DNA of 64,000 nucleotides from Paenibacillus sp. JDR-2. GTDB lineage: Bacteria > Bacillota > Bacilli > Paenibacillales > Paenibacillaceae. Under the pieces are notes generated by a model. That model did no database searches and was not told where the DNA came from. It was given only the letters and a program-made list of their open reading frames with translations. The DNA lies in the NCBI RefSeq assembly GCF_000023585.1, contig NC_012914.1, positions 830,001-894,000 of the forward strand, given 5' to 3'. Below, piece by piece: positions 53,384 through 61,932 of the stretch. The translations under genes and the position numbers were made by a program. The first letter of the stretch is position 1, and every line of letters begins with the position of its first letter.

Positions 53384-53515
53384 CACCAAATGACAAATTG
53401 ATCATTTTATCAGTTTGTTAAACGAAGAGAATGAAGAATCGACTGGACGACCGGAGATTCGATTTCCTAACCTTTTACCTGATCACAGGGAAAGGATAGG
53501 GATCGGATCTTTTTT
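53384..53515 (+). promoter_or_regulatory. Two-hairpin regulatory leader with terminator, copy 2
   Basis: P1 is ACAAATTGAT/ATCAGTTTGT (53393-53402/53409-53418), again with a 6-nt loop. A 17-nt linker contains ACGAAGA. P2 is GAATC-GA-CTGG (53436-53446), tetraloop ACGA, CCGG-A-GATTC (53451-53460). The terminator begins with that same GATTC and pairs GATTCGATTTCC.. with ..GGGATCGGATC (ending 53509), followed by T6. Compared with copy 1, P1 keeps pairing through paired substitutions and P2 keeps it with a G-U pair. Confidence 0.75.
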
Positions 53516-53571
53516 ATTCTCTAAATCCGATTAAACAAATAAGTAAAGTTGTATTAAGGGAGATGGAGCAT

Positions 53572-54603
53572 ATGAAGAGAAACAAGTTTCGGGCTTTAAC
53601 GATAACTGCCTTATCGGTTGTGGCGCTCGTGACGGTGCTGGCCGGCTGCGGCGGCAAAGCGTCGAAGGAGTCAACCGCATCCGCGGCATCTGCTAACGGA
53701 AGTAAGAGTGAACGGCCGCATGTTACGGTCAACGTAGCTATTAACGGTGGATTGTCGCCGCTGCTTCTGGCAAAGGAAAAGGGGTGGCTTGAGGCGGAGT
53801 TCAAGACGCTAAACGCCGACGTCAGCTGGAGCGAATTCCAGAGCGGGCCTCCGCTGCTTGAGTCGCTGGCTTCCAAACGCGTCGACCTCTCCTTCCTGGG
53901 GGATGGCGCTACGATTTCCGGTTTATCGGCAAACCTGCCTTTTGAGGTCATCGCTCTTCTAAGCGACGGCAAGCTGTCCAACTCGATTATTACGCCGAAG
54001 GATAAAGGGATCTCGAAGGTCGAGGACCTGAAGGGCAAGTCGATTGCGGTTGCCAAAGGCACAACGGCGCATGTGTTCCTGCTCAAAGTGCTGGAGAAGT
54101 ACGGGCTGAGCGACAAGGACGTCAATCTGATTGCGCTGCAGCCGGAGGACGCGCTGCCGGCCTTCGAGACTAGCAAGGTGGATGCTTGGGTAACTTGGGA
54201 TCCTTACACGACGAAGGAGACGGCATCGGGCAAAGCGACGATTATCGCGGGCTCCAATGAAGGGATTGCCGCACCGGTGTCGGCTATTGCAAGAACGGAT
54301 TTTGCGAAGAGCAATCCGGAGCTTGTCACGGCGTTCCTGAAGGTTTACAAGCAGGCGATTGATTGGCAGAACGCCCATAACGACGAGGCGGTGCAGATCT
54401 ATGCGGATCTGAAAAAGATTGACGCAGGCGTAGTAAAAGCTCTGCTTGCCAGCTCTGCGCCTAGTCTTCGCGCTTACAAGCAAGAAGAGCTGGATGCTCA
54501 GCAGAAGTCGGCGGAGCTCTTGCTCGGCAACGGCTTCATTAAGAACAAGATTAGCTTCCAGGATCATGTCGACGCCAGTTTTCTTGAGAAGCTGTCCCAA
54601 TAA
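53572..54603 (+). CDS. Sulfonate/nitrate/taurine-type ABC substrate-binding lipoprotein
   Basis: 343 aa from ATG 53572, which is 9 nt behind AAGGGAG; ATG 53563 is too close to that site. Lipoprotein signal ALVTVLAGCGGKASK. The mature part (VNVAINGGLSPLLLAKEKGWLEAEF, SWSEFQSGPPLLESLASKRVDLSFLGDG, KGKSIAVAKGTTAHVFLLKVLEKYGL, VDAWVTWDPYTTKETASGKATIIAGS) is that of SsuA/TauA-type proteins. It supplies the receptor for the ATPase and permease at 49839 and 50957. Confidence 0.92.
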   Translation: MKRNKFRALTITALSVVALVTVLAGCGGKASKESTASAASANGSKSERPHVTVNVAINGGLSPLLLAKEKGWLEAEFKTLNADVSWSEFQSGPPLLESLASKRVDLSFLGDGATISGLSANLPFEVIALLSDGKLSNSIITPKDKGISKVEDLKGKSIAVAKGTTAHVFLLKVLEKYGLSDKDVNLIALQPEDALPAFETSKVDAWVTWDPYTTKETASGKATIIAGSNEGIAAPVSAIARTDFAKSNPELVTAFLKVYKQAIDWQNAHNDEAVQIYADLKKIDAGVVKALLASSAPSLRAYKQEELDAQQKSAELLLGNGFIKNKISFQDHVDASFLEKLSQ

Positions 54604-54629
54604 ACCATTTATAAAAGGAGCGATTACCC

Positions 54630-55559
54630 ATGACTCAATTAACCGTAGACACATCCCGTCAATTTGATCTTTTTTCGAAACGCACCATTCAAGGCGGCCC
54701 TCGTTTCCTGCAGCGTTTGGCTGATGGCTTGGGAGACCGTCCTTATACGTTGTTTACGCTGAAGCCGCTTGGCCCGGTCATCGGTGCCGAGATTGAAGGC
54801 GTAGACCTTAAAGAGCAAGTATCGCCGGAGGTCAAAGCAGAGCTTCACCGTGCGCTGCTGGAGTGGAAGGTTCTCTTCTTCCGCAACCAGGACATTACAA
54901 GCGAGCAGCAGTTGAATTTTGCAAAACAATGGGGAGAGCTTGAGAACCATCCGTTCCTGCCAAAAGGCGAGGCCGCCGAAATTACCCGTTTCGAGAAGGA
55001 CGCCAATATGAAAGGTCAGGAGAACAACTGGCATACCGATGTAAGCTGGCGTTTGGAGCCGTCCCTGGGTGCTGTTCTACGGTTGTCCGAGGTGCCTCCT
55101 CAAGGCGGAGACACGCTGTGGGCAGACATGGGTGCTGCTTACGATAATCTTCCTGAAGCCGTGAAGGAGCGCATTAACGGCTTAACCGCAATTCATGATT
55201 TTACTCCGACATTTGGCAGGAACATGCCGCCGGAGCTGCTTGCCCAGAAGCAGGCTGAATTCCCGGCTGCAGAGCATCCGGTTGTCCGTACGCATCCGGA
55301 GACGGGACGCAAGACGTTGTTCGTGAATCCGATTTTTACGACGCGTATTGTTGGCCTGGATGAGGAAGAAGGAGAGAAGCTGCTCCAGTACTTATTCCGT
55401 CAAGCGGAGATTCCGGAATATCAAGTGCGTTTTAATTGGGAGAAAAATTCGATTGGGCTGTGGGACAACCGCGCGACCCAGCATTACGCCTCTTCCGATT
55501 ATTATCCGAACCGCCGCGTAGCGGAGCGGATTTCCATTCTTGGCGACCGTCCTTATTAA
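54630..55559 (+). CDS. TauD/TfdA-family Fe(II)/2-oxoglutarate dioxygenase
   Basis: 309 aa. The iron facial triad is intact: H135 and D137 in WHTDVSW, and H285 in RATQHYASSDY; the 2-oxoglutarate Arg lies in RRVAERISI about 10 residues later. TauD releases sulfite from taurine and AtsK does so from alkyl sulfates. Position right behind a sulfonate-type binding protein (26-bp gap, AAAGGAG site) points to desulfonation of an imported organosulfur compound. The exact substrate cannot be deduced. Confidence 0.92.
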   Translation: MTQLTVDTSRQFDLFSKRTIQGGPRFLQRLADGLGDRPYTLFTLKPLGPVIGAEIEGVDLKEQVSPEVKAELHRALLEWKVLFFRNQDITSEQQLNFAKQWGELENHPFLPKGEAAEITRFEKDANMKGQENNWHTDVSWRLEPSLGAVLRLSEVPPQGGDTLWADMGAAYDNLPEAVKERINGLTAIHDFTPTFGRNMPPELLAQKQAEFPAAEHPVVRTHPETGRKTLFVNPIFTTRIVGLDEEEGEKLLQYLFRQAEIPEYQVRFNWEKNSIGLWDNRATQHYASSDYYPNRRVAERISILGDRPY

Positions 55560-55615
55560 TTATATACTTAGGGCAGGCTTGGCCTATCATAGCGTTCAAA
55601 AAGGAGAGGAAGTAC

Positions 55616-55924
55616 GTGCCCAGAGCAACATGGATTCAGCATTCCGTTATTTTTACCTTAAAGCATGCCGAAGGCTCGGAGCAGGAACGACAGTTTCTCG
55701 AGGACGGCAAAGCGATTCTCAGCTCCATTCCCGTTGTTCAGCAGTTCCGGGTTTTCCGTCAAGTAAGCCCGAAGAATGACTATAAATTCGGGTTCTCGAT
55801 GGAGTTCGCCGACCAGGCGGCCTACGAGGCTTATAATGAGCATCCGCTGCATGTTGCCTTCGTATCGGAGCGTTGGGAGAAGGAAGTGGAAGCGTTCCTC
55901 GAAATCGATTATTCGGAAGTTTAA
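55616..55924 (+). CDS. Dabb-domain (stress-responsive alpha/beta barrel) protein
   Basis: 102 aa from GTG 55616, 5 nt behind AAGGAGAGGA. Pattern IQHSVIFTLKHAEGSEQERQFLEDGKAIL..VQQFRVFRQVSPKNDYKFGFSMEFADQAAYEAYNEHPLHVAFV is the dimeric Dabb fold. Last gene of the dioxygenase unit; may protect against, or bind, the reactive aldehyde or sulfur product, but this is a guess. A terminator follows. Confidence 0.85.
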   Translation: MPRATWIQHSVIFTLKHAEGSEQERQFLEDGKAILSSIPVVQQFRVFRQVSPKNDYKFGFSMEFADQAAYEAYNEHPLHVAFVSERWEKEVEAFLEIDYSEV

Positions 55925-55940
55925 AGAAGCATAAACAACG

Positions 55941-55990
55941 GAGGGTGTTCCTTTGGGGCCGGTTCAGGCTGCTCGGGACACCCTCTTTTT
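55941..55990 (+). terminator. Terminator after the dioxygenase operon
   Basis: Stem GAGGGTGT/ACACCCTC with a large loop and a T5 tail. Confidence 0.75.
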
Positions 55991-56005
55991 GCTTGCGCAA
56001 TTCGA

Positions 56006-56233
56006 TTAATAAGCCGGCTCAAAGGCAAACGAAGCAATATTCATGACAAGCACGTATTTGGTCTGATTTGTATCCGTGGTTAAGGTGAGATATGCCGGGT
56101 CAAAAGCCGTCAGAATGCCTTGTACATCGCCGGCTGCGGTCGATACGGTCATTAACTGGCCCTTGTGGCGGGTCATCAGGGAGAAAAGGGTGGAGCCCGG
56201 CGTAATCAGATGGGAAGCGGATGGCGTTGTCAT
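56006..56233 (-). CDS. DUF2642-family small protein
   Basis: 75 aa from the ATG at 56233; the ATG at 56242 is too close to AGAAAGGA. Sequence LITPGSTLFSLMTRHKGQLMTVSTAAGDVQGILTAFDPAYLTLTTDTNQTKYVLVMNIASFAF is an Sm-like beta-barrel pattern seen in the small YuzF/DUF2642 group of spore-forming bacteria. No precise function known. Single gene. Confidence 0.75.
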   Translation of the reverse strand: MTTPSASHLITPGSTLFSLMTRHKGQLMTVSTAAGDVQGILTAFDPAYLTLTTDTNQTKYVLVMNIASFAFEPAY

Positions 56234-56411
56234 TGGATTCATTCCTTTCTAGTTAGGTCTGATTCGTATATTATAAGTATCCGCTTACAAGCGAAAACGG
56301 AACCAGTTTTTTTGCAGGGTTGTCCGAATGTTAAACATAGGCCTATAATGGAGCGGGAATGTTCAATCTTTTTGCGTTTATTTCACCTATGACTATGGGA
56401 GGTCATTTTTC

Positions 56412-57080
56412 ATGAAGAAGCTGAAAGTACTTGGGCAATTAACAGAGGCGGGTGTCGTTGCAGTTCTGCGCGCGGATTCGCCGGAGGAAGTAGCTGAGAT
56501 GGCGCGCCGTGCCATCAAAGGCGGAATTAAAGCGATTGAAATTACGATGACAGTGCCGTTCGCGCTCCGTGCGATTGAACAGCTGTCCAAAGAGTATTCC
56601 AGCACGGCTTCGCCGGATGCGGACAACTTCGCGATTATCGGCGTAGGTACCGTGCTTGATCCGGAAACGGCACGCGCCGCGATTATGGCCGGTGCGGAAT
56701 TTGTAGTAGCACCTGCTTTTAACCCGGATACGATTAAGCTTTGCAACCGTTACGCGATTCCGGTTATGCCGGGCACGATGACGGTTCATGAAATTCAAAG
56801 CGCGCTTGAGATGGGTGTTGACGTAGTCAAGCTGTTCCCTGGCAACCTGTTCTCGCCAAGCATCATTCCGTCGATTAAAGGTCCTCTGCCGCAGGCAAAC
56901 ATTATGCCAACGGGCGGTGTATCGCTCTCCAACCTGAAGGATTGGGTTAAAGCGGGCGCCGTAGCCGTAGGTATCGGTTCCGACCTGACGAAGGATGCCG
57001 TAGCAACAGGCGACTTCTCGCTGATCGAGCAAAAAGCAAGCGCTTATATGGAAGCCTATCGCGCCGCGAAAGGGCTGTAA
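56412..57080 (+). CDS. eda: 2-keto-3-deoxy-6-phosphogluconate (KDPG/KHG) aldolase
   Basis: 222 aa, homotrimeric class I aldolase that cleaves KDPG to pyruvate and glyceraldehyde-3-phosphate. Catalytic Glu is E43 (IEITMT) and the Schiff-base Lys is K140 in VDVVKLFPGN; GVGTVLDPETARAAIMAGAEFVVAPAFN and MPTGGVSLSNL complete the pattern. It stands alone, without a KDG kinase or uronate genes next to it. A GGGAGGT site precedes the ATG. Confidence 0.94.
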   Translation: MKKLKVLGQLTEAGVVAVLRADSPEEVAEMARRAIKGGIKAIEITMTVPFALRAIEQLSKEYSSTASPDADNFAIIGVGTVLDPETARAAIMAGAEFVVAPAFNPDTIKLCNRYAIPVMPGTMTVHEIQSALEMGVDVVKLFPGNLFSPSIIPSIKGPLPQANIMPTGGVSLSNLKDWVKAGAVAVGIGSDLTKDAVATGDFSLIEQKASAYMEAYRAAKGL

Positions 57081-57087
57081 GTTTTTG

Positions 57088-57136
57088 AAACGTCCCGGGG
57101 ATGGAGGGCTTAGCTGCTCCCACTTGGGGCGTTTTT
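57088..57136 (+). terminator. Probable terminator after eda
   Basis: Imperfect stem AAACGTCCC against GGGGCGTTT with a 30-nt loop and TTTTT. Confidence 0.6.
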
Positions 57137-57263
57137 GCATGCTGGGCCTGGAATTATGCCGTCCCGGCATGGATATGAGGCGGTAATCGTATTGAAATGA
57201 CCTGGTGATTTTGTATAAAGTAGTACTATGTGCATGTAAACATGAAGGAGGCCGTTAAAGAGC

Positions 57264-58649
57264 ATGGAGTACCGGATTGAGAAAGACACAATGGGCGAGA
57301 TCAAAGTTGCTGCGGATAGAATGTGGGGAGCTCAAACCCAGCGCAGCTTGGAAAACTTCAAAATCAGCGGCGAGAAAATGCCGCTTCAAGTCGTATATGC
57401 GATGGCCATCATCAAGAAAGCGGCAGCAAACGCAAACCTGAAGTTGGGCAAGCTTGAAGAGGAGAAAGCCGGCGTAATCGGCGAAGCGGTTGACGAGATT
57501 CTGGCTGGCAAATGGGACGAGCATTTCCCGCTTGTTGTATGGCAGACAGGCAGCGGCACGCAAACGAACATGAACGTGAACGAAGTCGTTGCTCACCGTG
57601 CGAACCAATTGCTTGCTGAACGCGGCAGCGAAGCTCGCATTCACCCGAATGACGACGTTAACCGTTCCCAAAGCTCGAACGATACGTTTCCGGCAGCTCT
57701 GCATATCGCGGGCGTAATCGACGTGGAAGACAAGCTGATCCCTTCAATCGATGTACTGGCTGGTACATTTGTTGAGAAGATGGAGAAGTTCGACAACATC
57801 GTCAAAATCGGCAGAACGCATCTGCAGGATGCTACTCCAATTACGCTTGGCCAAGAAATCAGCGGCTGGCATGCCATGCTCGAGAAAACGCGCGCGATGC
57901 TGATCCAAAGCATTGATCAAATGCGTGAGCTGGCGCTTGGCGGTACGGCGGTTGGTACAGGCCTGAACGCTCATCCGGACTTCGCGGTGAAGGTAGCGGA
58001 AGAAGTAACGGCTCTGACTGGCAAAACGTTTATCACAGCTCCTAACAAGTTCCACTCGCTGACAAGCCATGATCAAATCGTGTACGCGCATGGTGCGGTA
58101 AAAGCACTCGCTGCGGATCTGATGAAGATCGCAAACGACGTTCGCTGGCTGGCAAGCGGTCCTCGCTGCGGTATCGGCGAGATTTCCATTCCGGAGAACG
58201 AACCGGGCAGCTCCATTATGCCGGGTAAAGTAAACCCTACGCAAAGCGAAGCGCTGACAATGGCTGCATGCCAAGTGTTCGGCAATGACGCAACGATCGG
58301 TTTCGCGGCAAGCCAAGGCAACTTCGAGCTTAACGTGTTCAAGCCGGTTATTATCTACAACTTCCTGCAATCCGTTGCTCTGATGGCGGACGGCATGATC
58401 TCGTTCAACGATAACTGTGCGATTGGCATCGAGCCAAACGAAGCGGTTATTAAGCGCAACTTGGAGCAATCGCTCATGTTGGTAACGGCGCTGAACCCGT
58501 ACATTGGCTACGAGAACGCGGCGGCAATCGCGAAAAACGCGCACAAAAAAGGACTGACGCTGAAAGAATCCGCAATCGCAAGCGGCCTTCTTACTTCCGA
58601 ACAGTTCGACGAATACGTGAAGCCGGAAGCAATGGTTGGCAAACGTTAA
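57264..58649 (+). CDS. fumC: Fumarate hydratase class II
   Basis: 461 aa, normal size. The superfamily signature [10 protein letters not shown] is at residues ~315-324; other landmarks are [27 protein letters not shown] and [19 protein letters not shown], which hold the active-site residues. Iron-independent fumarase of the TCA cycle. Start set by GAAGGAGG. Followed by a strong terminator and then a repeat-rich gap of 526 bp. Confidence 0.97.
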   Translation: MEYRIEKDTMGEIKVAADRMWGAQTQRSLENFKISGEKMPLQVVYAMAIIKKAAANANLKLGKLEEEKAGVIGEAVDEILAGKWDEHFPLVVWQTGSGTQTNMNVNEVVAHRANQLLAERGSEARIHPNDDVNRSQSSNDTFPAALHIAGVIDVEDKLIPSIDVLAGTFVEKMEKFDNIVKIGRTHLQDATPITLGQEISGWHAMLEKTRAMLIQSIDQMRELALGGTAVGTGLNAHPDFAVKVAEEVTALTGKTFITAPNKFHSLTSHDQIVYAHGAVKALAADLMKIANDVRWLASGPRCGIGEISIPENEPGSSIMPGKVNPTQSEALTMAACQVFGNDATIGFAASQGNFELNVFKPVIIYNFLQSVALMADGMISFNDNCAIGIEPNEAVIKRNLEQSLMLVTALNPYIGYENAAAIAKNAHKKGLTLKESAIASGLLTSEQFDEYVKPEAMVGKR

Positions 58650-58658
58650 TAGATGAGG

Positions 58659-58689
58659 CAGGCTCCGGGTCCCCGGAGCCTGTTTTTTT
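58659..58689 (+). terminator. Strong terminator after fumC
   Basis: Eleven-base stem CAGGCTCCGGG/CCCGGAGCCTG and T7. Confidence 0.9.
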
Positions 58690-58749
58690 ATGCGGCCGAC
58701 CGGGGAGATGCATCATGTGGCTGGCGGTTTTGCGCTGAACAGTCGGAGC

Positions 58750-58949
58750 TTAAGGTCCCTAAAGGACCTTAACGGTGTTCGGCGAGGTGTGACTTGGGTA
58801 CTTAAGGTCCCTTAGGGACCTTAAGGCTGGCGGAGAACGCTGAAATTTGCGCAAACGGGTTGAAATGTAGAAGGTTAAGGTCCCTGAGGGATCTTAGGTA
58901 TGTTCAAGCGAGTGTGAATGGGCTACTTAAGGTCCCTAAAGGGTCTTAA
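58750..58949. repeat. Cluster of four 23-bp palindromes in two pairs
   Basis: Palindromes built of TTAAGGTCCCT and AGGGACCTTAA start at 58750, 58802, 58875 and 58927, with small changes in copies 3 and 4. Distances are 52, 73 and 52 bp. The 29-nt spacers of the two pairs resemble each other (TGTTC..GCGAG.TGTGA..TGGG.TAC), so the cluster is a duplicated pair. The rest of the gap to 59175 holds only a single unrelated palindrome TTAACGATG/CATCGTTAA (59005-59027) and no open gene. Confidence 0.85.
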
Positions 58950-59175
58950 GGTAGGCCGAAGCAGCAGAGACTGGTTTGGTTGCAGGAGGCTGGCTAAGCT
59001 AAGTTTAACGATGCCCGACATCGTTAAGCTGCTAATGTGAGGCGTGAGGCGGGACTTCTGAGCATGCATGGAGCAAGGGCTCGGGTGCCAGCAGGCGGCG
59101 GAATATGGTATGATACGGATGGCAGTTGTCTACAGGCCAGCTGCACATTTTGGATGTAAAGTAGGGTAACTTATT

Positions 59176-61122
59176 ATGCATTTATTATCAGTTGAACATA
59201 TAACAAAAAGCTACGGCGAGAAAATGCTCTTCGAGGACGTGACCTTTGGCGTCGAAGAGGGCGACAAAATCGGTATTATCGGCGTCAACGGAACAGGCAA
59301 GTCGACGTTTCTGAAGGTTATCGCCGGATTTGAGCCTGCCGATTCCGGCAGTATCTCGATCGGCAACCGCGTCGTTGTGCGAATGCTGGCGCAGGACCCG
59401 ACCTTTGCGCCCGGAGAGACGGCACTAGAGCATGTGCTTGGCGGCGATTCGACGCAACTGCGCGCCGTGCGCGAATATGCGGCTGCGCTTGAAGCGCTTG
59501 AGCTGAAGCCAAGCGACGAGTCGTTGCAGGAGCGTCTGATCAAGGCTAATCAGAAGATGGACGAGCTGGACGCCTGGACGCTGGAAAGCGAAGCAAAGAC
59601 GGCGCTTGGCCGGCTGGGCATCCAGAATTTTAATGATAAGGTAGAGACATTCTCCGGCGGGCAGAGAAAACGCGTTGCGATGGCGGCTGCCCTGCTACAG
59701 CCTTCGGATATTCTTATTCTGGACGAGCCTACCAACCATATTGATAACGAATCCGTTGCATGGCTGGAAAGCATGCTGCAAAAGCGCAAAGGCGCGCTGC
59801 TCATGATTACCCATGATCGCTACTTCTTGGATCGGGTGAGCAACCGCGTCATCGAGCTGGATAAAGGGCGGGCTTTCTTCTATGAAGCGAACTACAGCCG
59901 TTTCCTTGAGCTGAAGGTAGAACGCGAGGAACGGGAAGCGGCTTCGGAGGACAAACGTCAAAATTTGCTGCGTAACGAGCTGGCTTGGATCCGGCGCGGA
60001 GCGAAAGCCCGGACGACCAAGCAGAAGGCCCGGATCGACCGGTTTGAAGTGCTTAAGGCGCAAGCGCCGAAGCAAGCAGGCGGCAAAATGGACGTATCTG
60101 TAGCATCAACGCGCCTCGGCAAAAAAATCGTGGAGATTGAGGCGGTCAGCAAACGGTTTGGCGACCGTACGCTTATCCGCGATTTCAGCTATATCGCCGT
60201 ACCGGAAGACCGCGTCGGCATCGTTGGCCGAAACGGCGAAGGCAAGTCTACTTTGCTGAAGCTAATAGCGGACAAGCTGCAGCCCGACGAAGGCAAGATC
60301 GAGCTTGGCATGACCGTTAAGCTGGGATGGTTCTCGCAGGAGCATGAAGAGATGGACGAATCGCTTCGCGTCATCGAGTATATCCGTGAAGGAGCGGAGC
60401 AGGTGAAGACGGCAGACGGCACGACTATTTCTGCCGGTCAGATGCTGGAGCGGTTCCTTTTCGCGCCTGCGATGCAATGGTCGATTATCGGCAAGCTCTC
60501 CGGCGGCGAGAAGCGCCGTCTGCAGCTGCTGCGCGTCCTGATGAACGCGCCTAACGTGCTTTTGCTCGACGAGCCTACCAATGACCTGGATATTGCGACG
60601 TTGTCGGTACTCGAGGATTACCTCGACGATTTCCCTGGCGTTGTGTTTGTGGTATCCCATGACCGTTACTTCCTTGATCGGACCGTCGATAAAATCTTCG
60701 CCTTTGAAGGTGATGGCGTGATTACGCAGCATGTCGGCAATTACACCGAATATCAGGAGTATGCGGAAAAATACGGCGTCTCCACGGATTCGGCGGGCAG
60801 CGTAAAACCGGCACAAGCGGCAGTTAAGCCGGCAGCGGAATCTTCTGCGGCAGCTGACGGCGGAAGCAAGCCATCCGGCGAACGCTTGCGCATGTCGTAC
60901 AAGGACCAGAAGGAATTCGAGCAGATTGACGGCTGGATCGCGAAAGCGGAGGAACAGCTGGCAGCGGTGACGGAAAAGATGAATAACGCAGGCAGCGACT
61001 CTGCGCTCTTGCAGCAATTGGTTGATGAGCAGCAGCAGCTGGAGACCAAGCTGGAAGAGCTGATGGACCGCTGGGCGGAGCTTAACGAGCTGGCGGAGCA
61101 GATTGCGGCTCAGAAGAAATAG
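59176..61122 (+). CDS. uup: ABC-F protein, Uup type
   Basis: 648 aa, two ABC domains, no membrane helices. First Walker A GVNGTGKST near residue 36; second GRNGEGKST near 351; two signatures FSGGQRKR and LSGGEKRR; two Walker B LILDEPTNHID and LLLDEPTNDLD. The linker RRGAKARTTKQKARIDRFE and the C-terminal coiled coil of about 80 residues (EFEQIDGWIAKAEEQLAAVTEKMN.. to the end), preceded by an Ala/Ser-rich stretch, match Uup/YfmR-type ABC-F proteins, which act on ribosomes or at stalled elongation. Not like known antibiotic-resistance members. Confidence 0.9.
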   Translation: MHLLSVEHITKSYGEKMLFEDVTFGVEEGDKIGIIGVNGTGKSTFLKVIAGFEPADSGSISIGNRVVVRMLAQDPTFAPGETALEHVLGGDSTQLRAVREYAAALEALELKPSDESLQERLIKANQKMDELDAWTLESEAKTALGRLGIQNFNDKVETFSGGQRKRVAMAAALLQPSDILILDEPTNHIDNESVAWLESMLQKRKGALLMITHDRYFLDRVSNRVIELDKGRAFFYEANYSRFLELKVEREEREAASEDKRQNLLRNELAWIRRGAKARTTKQKARIDRFEVLKAQAPKQAGGKMDVSVASTRLGKKIVEIEAVSKRFGDRTLIRDFSYIAVPEDRVGIVGRNGEGKSTLLKLIADKLQPDEGKIELGMTVKLGWFSQEHEEMDESLRVIEYIREGAEQVKTADGTTISAGQMLERFLFAPAMQWSIIGKLSGGEKRRLQLLRVLMNAPNVLLLDEPTNDLDIATLSVLEDYLDDFPGVVFVVSHDRYFLDRTVDKIFAFEGDGVITQHVGNYTEYQEYAEKYGVSTDSAGSVKPAQAAVKPAAESSAAADGGSKPSGERLRMSYKDQKEFEQIDGWIAKAEEQLAAVTEKMNNAGSDSALLQQLVDEQQQLETKLEELMDRWAELNELAEQIAAQKK

Positions 61123-61166
61123 GTTCATGCTTTCGATGACAATTCTTATTAGGAGGAACTCCAATC

Positions 61167-61796
61167 ATGGCAAACGAGATTCGCAACATCTATTGCATCG
61201 GCCGGAACTACCGGCTTCATGCGCTTGAGCTCGGCAATGAAGTACCTGAGGAGCCGCTTGTCTTTACGAAGCCTTCTCATGCGGTCGCGCCGATGAACGG
61301 CAACGTCGTTGAAATTCCGGGCGGACGCGGGGAAGTGCATTTCGAGCTGGAGCTGGTGCTTCGCATTGCGCGTCCGCTTGAACCTGGTATGTCGCCGGAC
61401 GAGATTATTGACGGACTGGCGCTAGGACTCGACCTGACGTTGCGCGACGTGCAAAGCAAGCTGAAGGCGAAAGGCCAGCCTTGGCTGGATGCCAAAGGCT
61501 TCAAAGCCTCCGCGCCGCTTGGCGAATGGATGGCTTATCCGGGCGAGGAAGGGCTGAAAGCCTTTGATTTTGCCCTGATTCGCAACGGCGAGCAGGCTCA
61601 GCTTGGCAACTCGAAGGATATGCTGTTCAGCATCTCCGAGCTGGTACGTCATATCGATTCCCGCTACGGCCTTGGCGAAGGCGATATTATCTTTACCGGC
61701 ACGCCTGCCGGCGTAGCCGCTTTGCATGACGGCGACGTGCTTGAAGCGCTGTTTAACGGCGAAAAAGCAGCAAGCTGCACGGTGAAGCTGGTATAG
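61167..61796 (+). CDS. Fumarylacetoacetate hydrolase (FAH) family protein
   Basis: 209 aa, the short single-domain form. IYCIGRNYRLHALELGNEVPEEPLVFTKPSHAV and the metal-site Glu segment GRGEVHFELELVLRI, followed by LGLDLTLRDVQSKLKAKGQPWLDAKGF and GDIIFTGTPAGVA, are diagnostic. Members hydrolyse or decarboxylate acylpyruvates and oxaloacetate. An AGGAGGA site sets the start, 44 bp behind the uup gene with no terminator between, so read-through is likely. Confidence 0.92.
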   Translation: MANEIRNIYCIGRNYRLHALELGNEVPEEPLVFTKPSHAVAPMNGNVVEIPGGRGEVHFELELVLRIARPLEPGMSPDEIIDGLALGLDLTLRDVQSKLKAKGQPWLDAKGFKASAPLGEWMAYPGEEGLKAFDFALIRNGEQAQLGNSKDMLFSISELVRHIDSRYGLGEGDIIFTGTPAGVAALHDGDVLEALFNGEKAASCTVKLV

Positions 61797-61816
61797 AACA
61801 CCTCATAAAAAGAGTT

Positions 61817-61855
61817 AGACTGTCGAGATCATATCGACAGTCTTTTTTTTCTTTT
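61817..61855 (+). terminator. Strong terminator after the FAH gene
   Basis: Ten-base perfect stem AGACTGTCGA/TCGACAGTCT with a 7-nt loop, then T8. Confidence 0.9.
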
Positions 61856-61932
61856 TATGCTTCGGTTTAAATTCCGTTTAAATTCGGCGGGTATGATGAT
61901 TCCAGATCAAAGAAGTAGAGAGGTGCTTAACT

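Noticed and set aside
53436..53460. Guanidine-II (mini-ykkC) hairpin because of the ACGA tetraloop
   Set aside because: Only one of the two copies has an ACGR-type loop, and the first hairpin of each leader has an unrelated 6-nt loop.
58750..58949. Possible short CRISPR array (four 23-bp repeats, 29-bp spacers)
   Set aside because: The repeats are fully palindromic, the spacers of the two pairs resemble each other, the middle spacer is 50 bp, and there are no cas genes.
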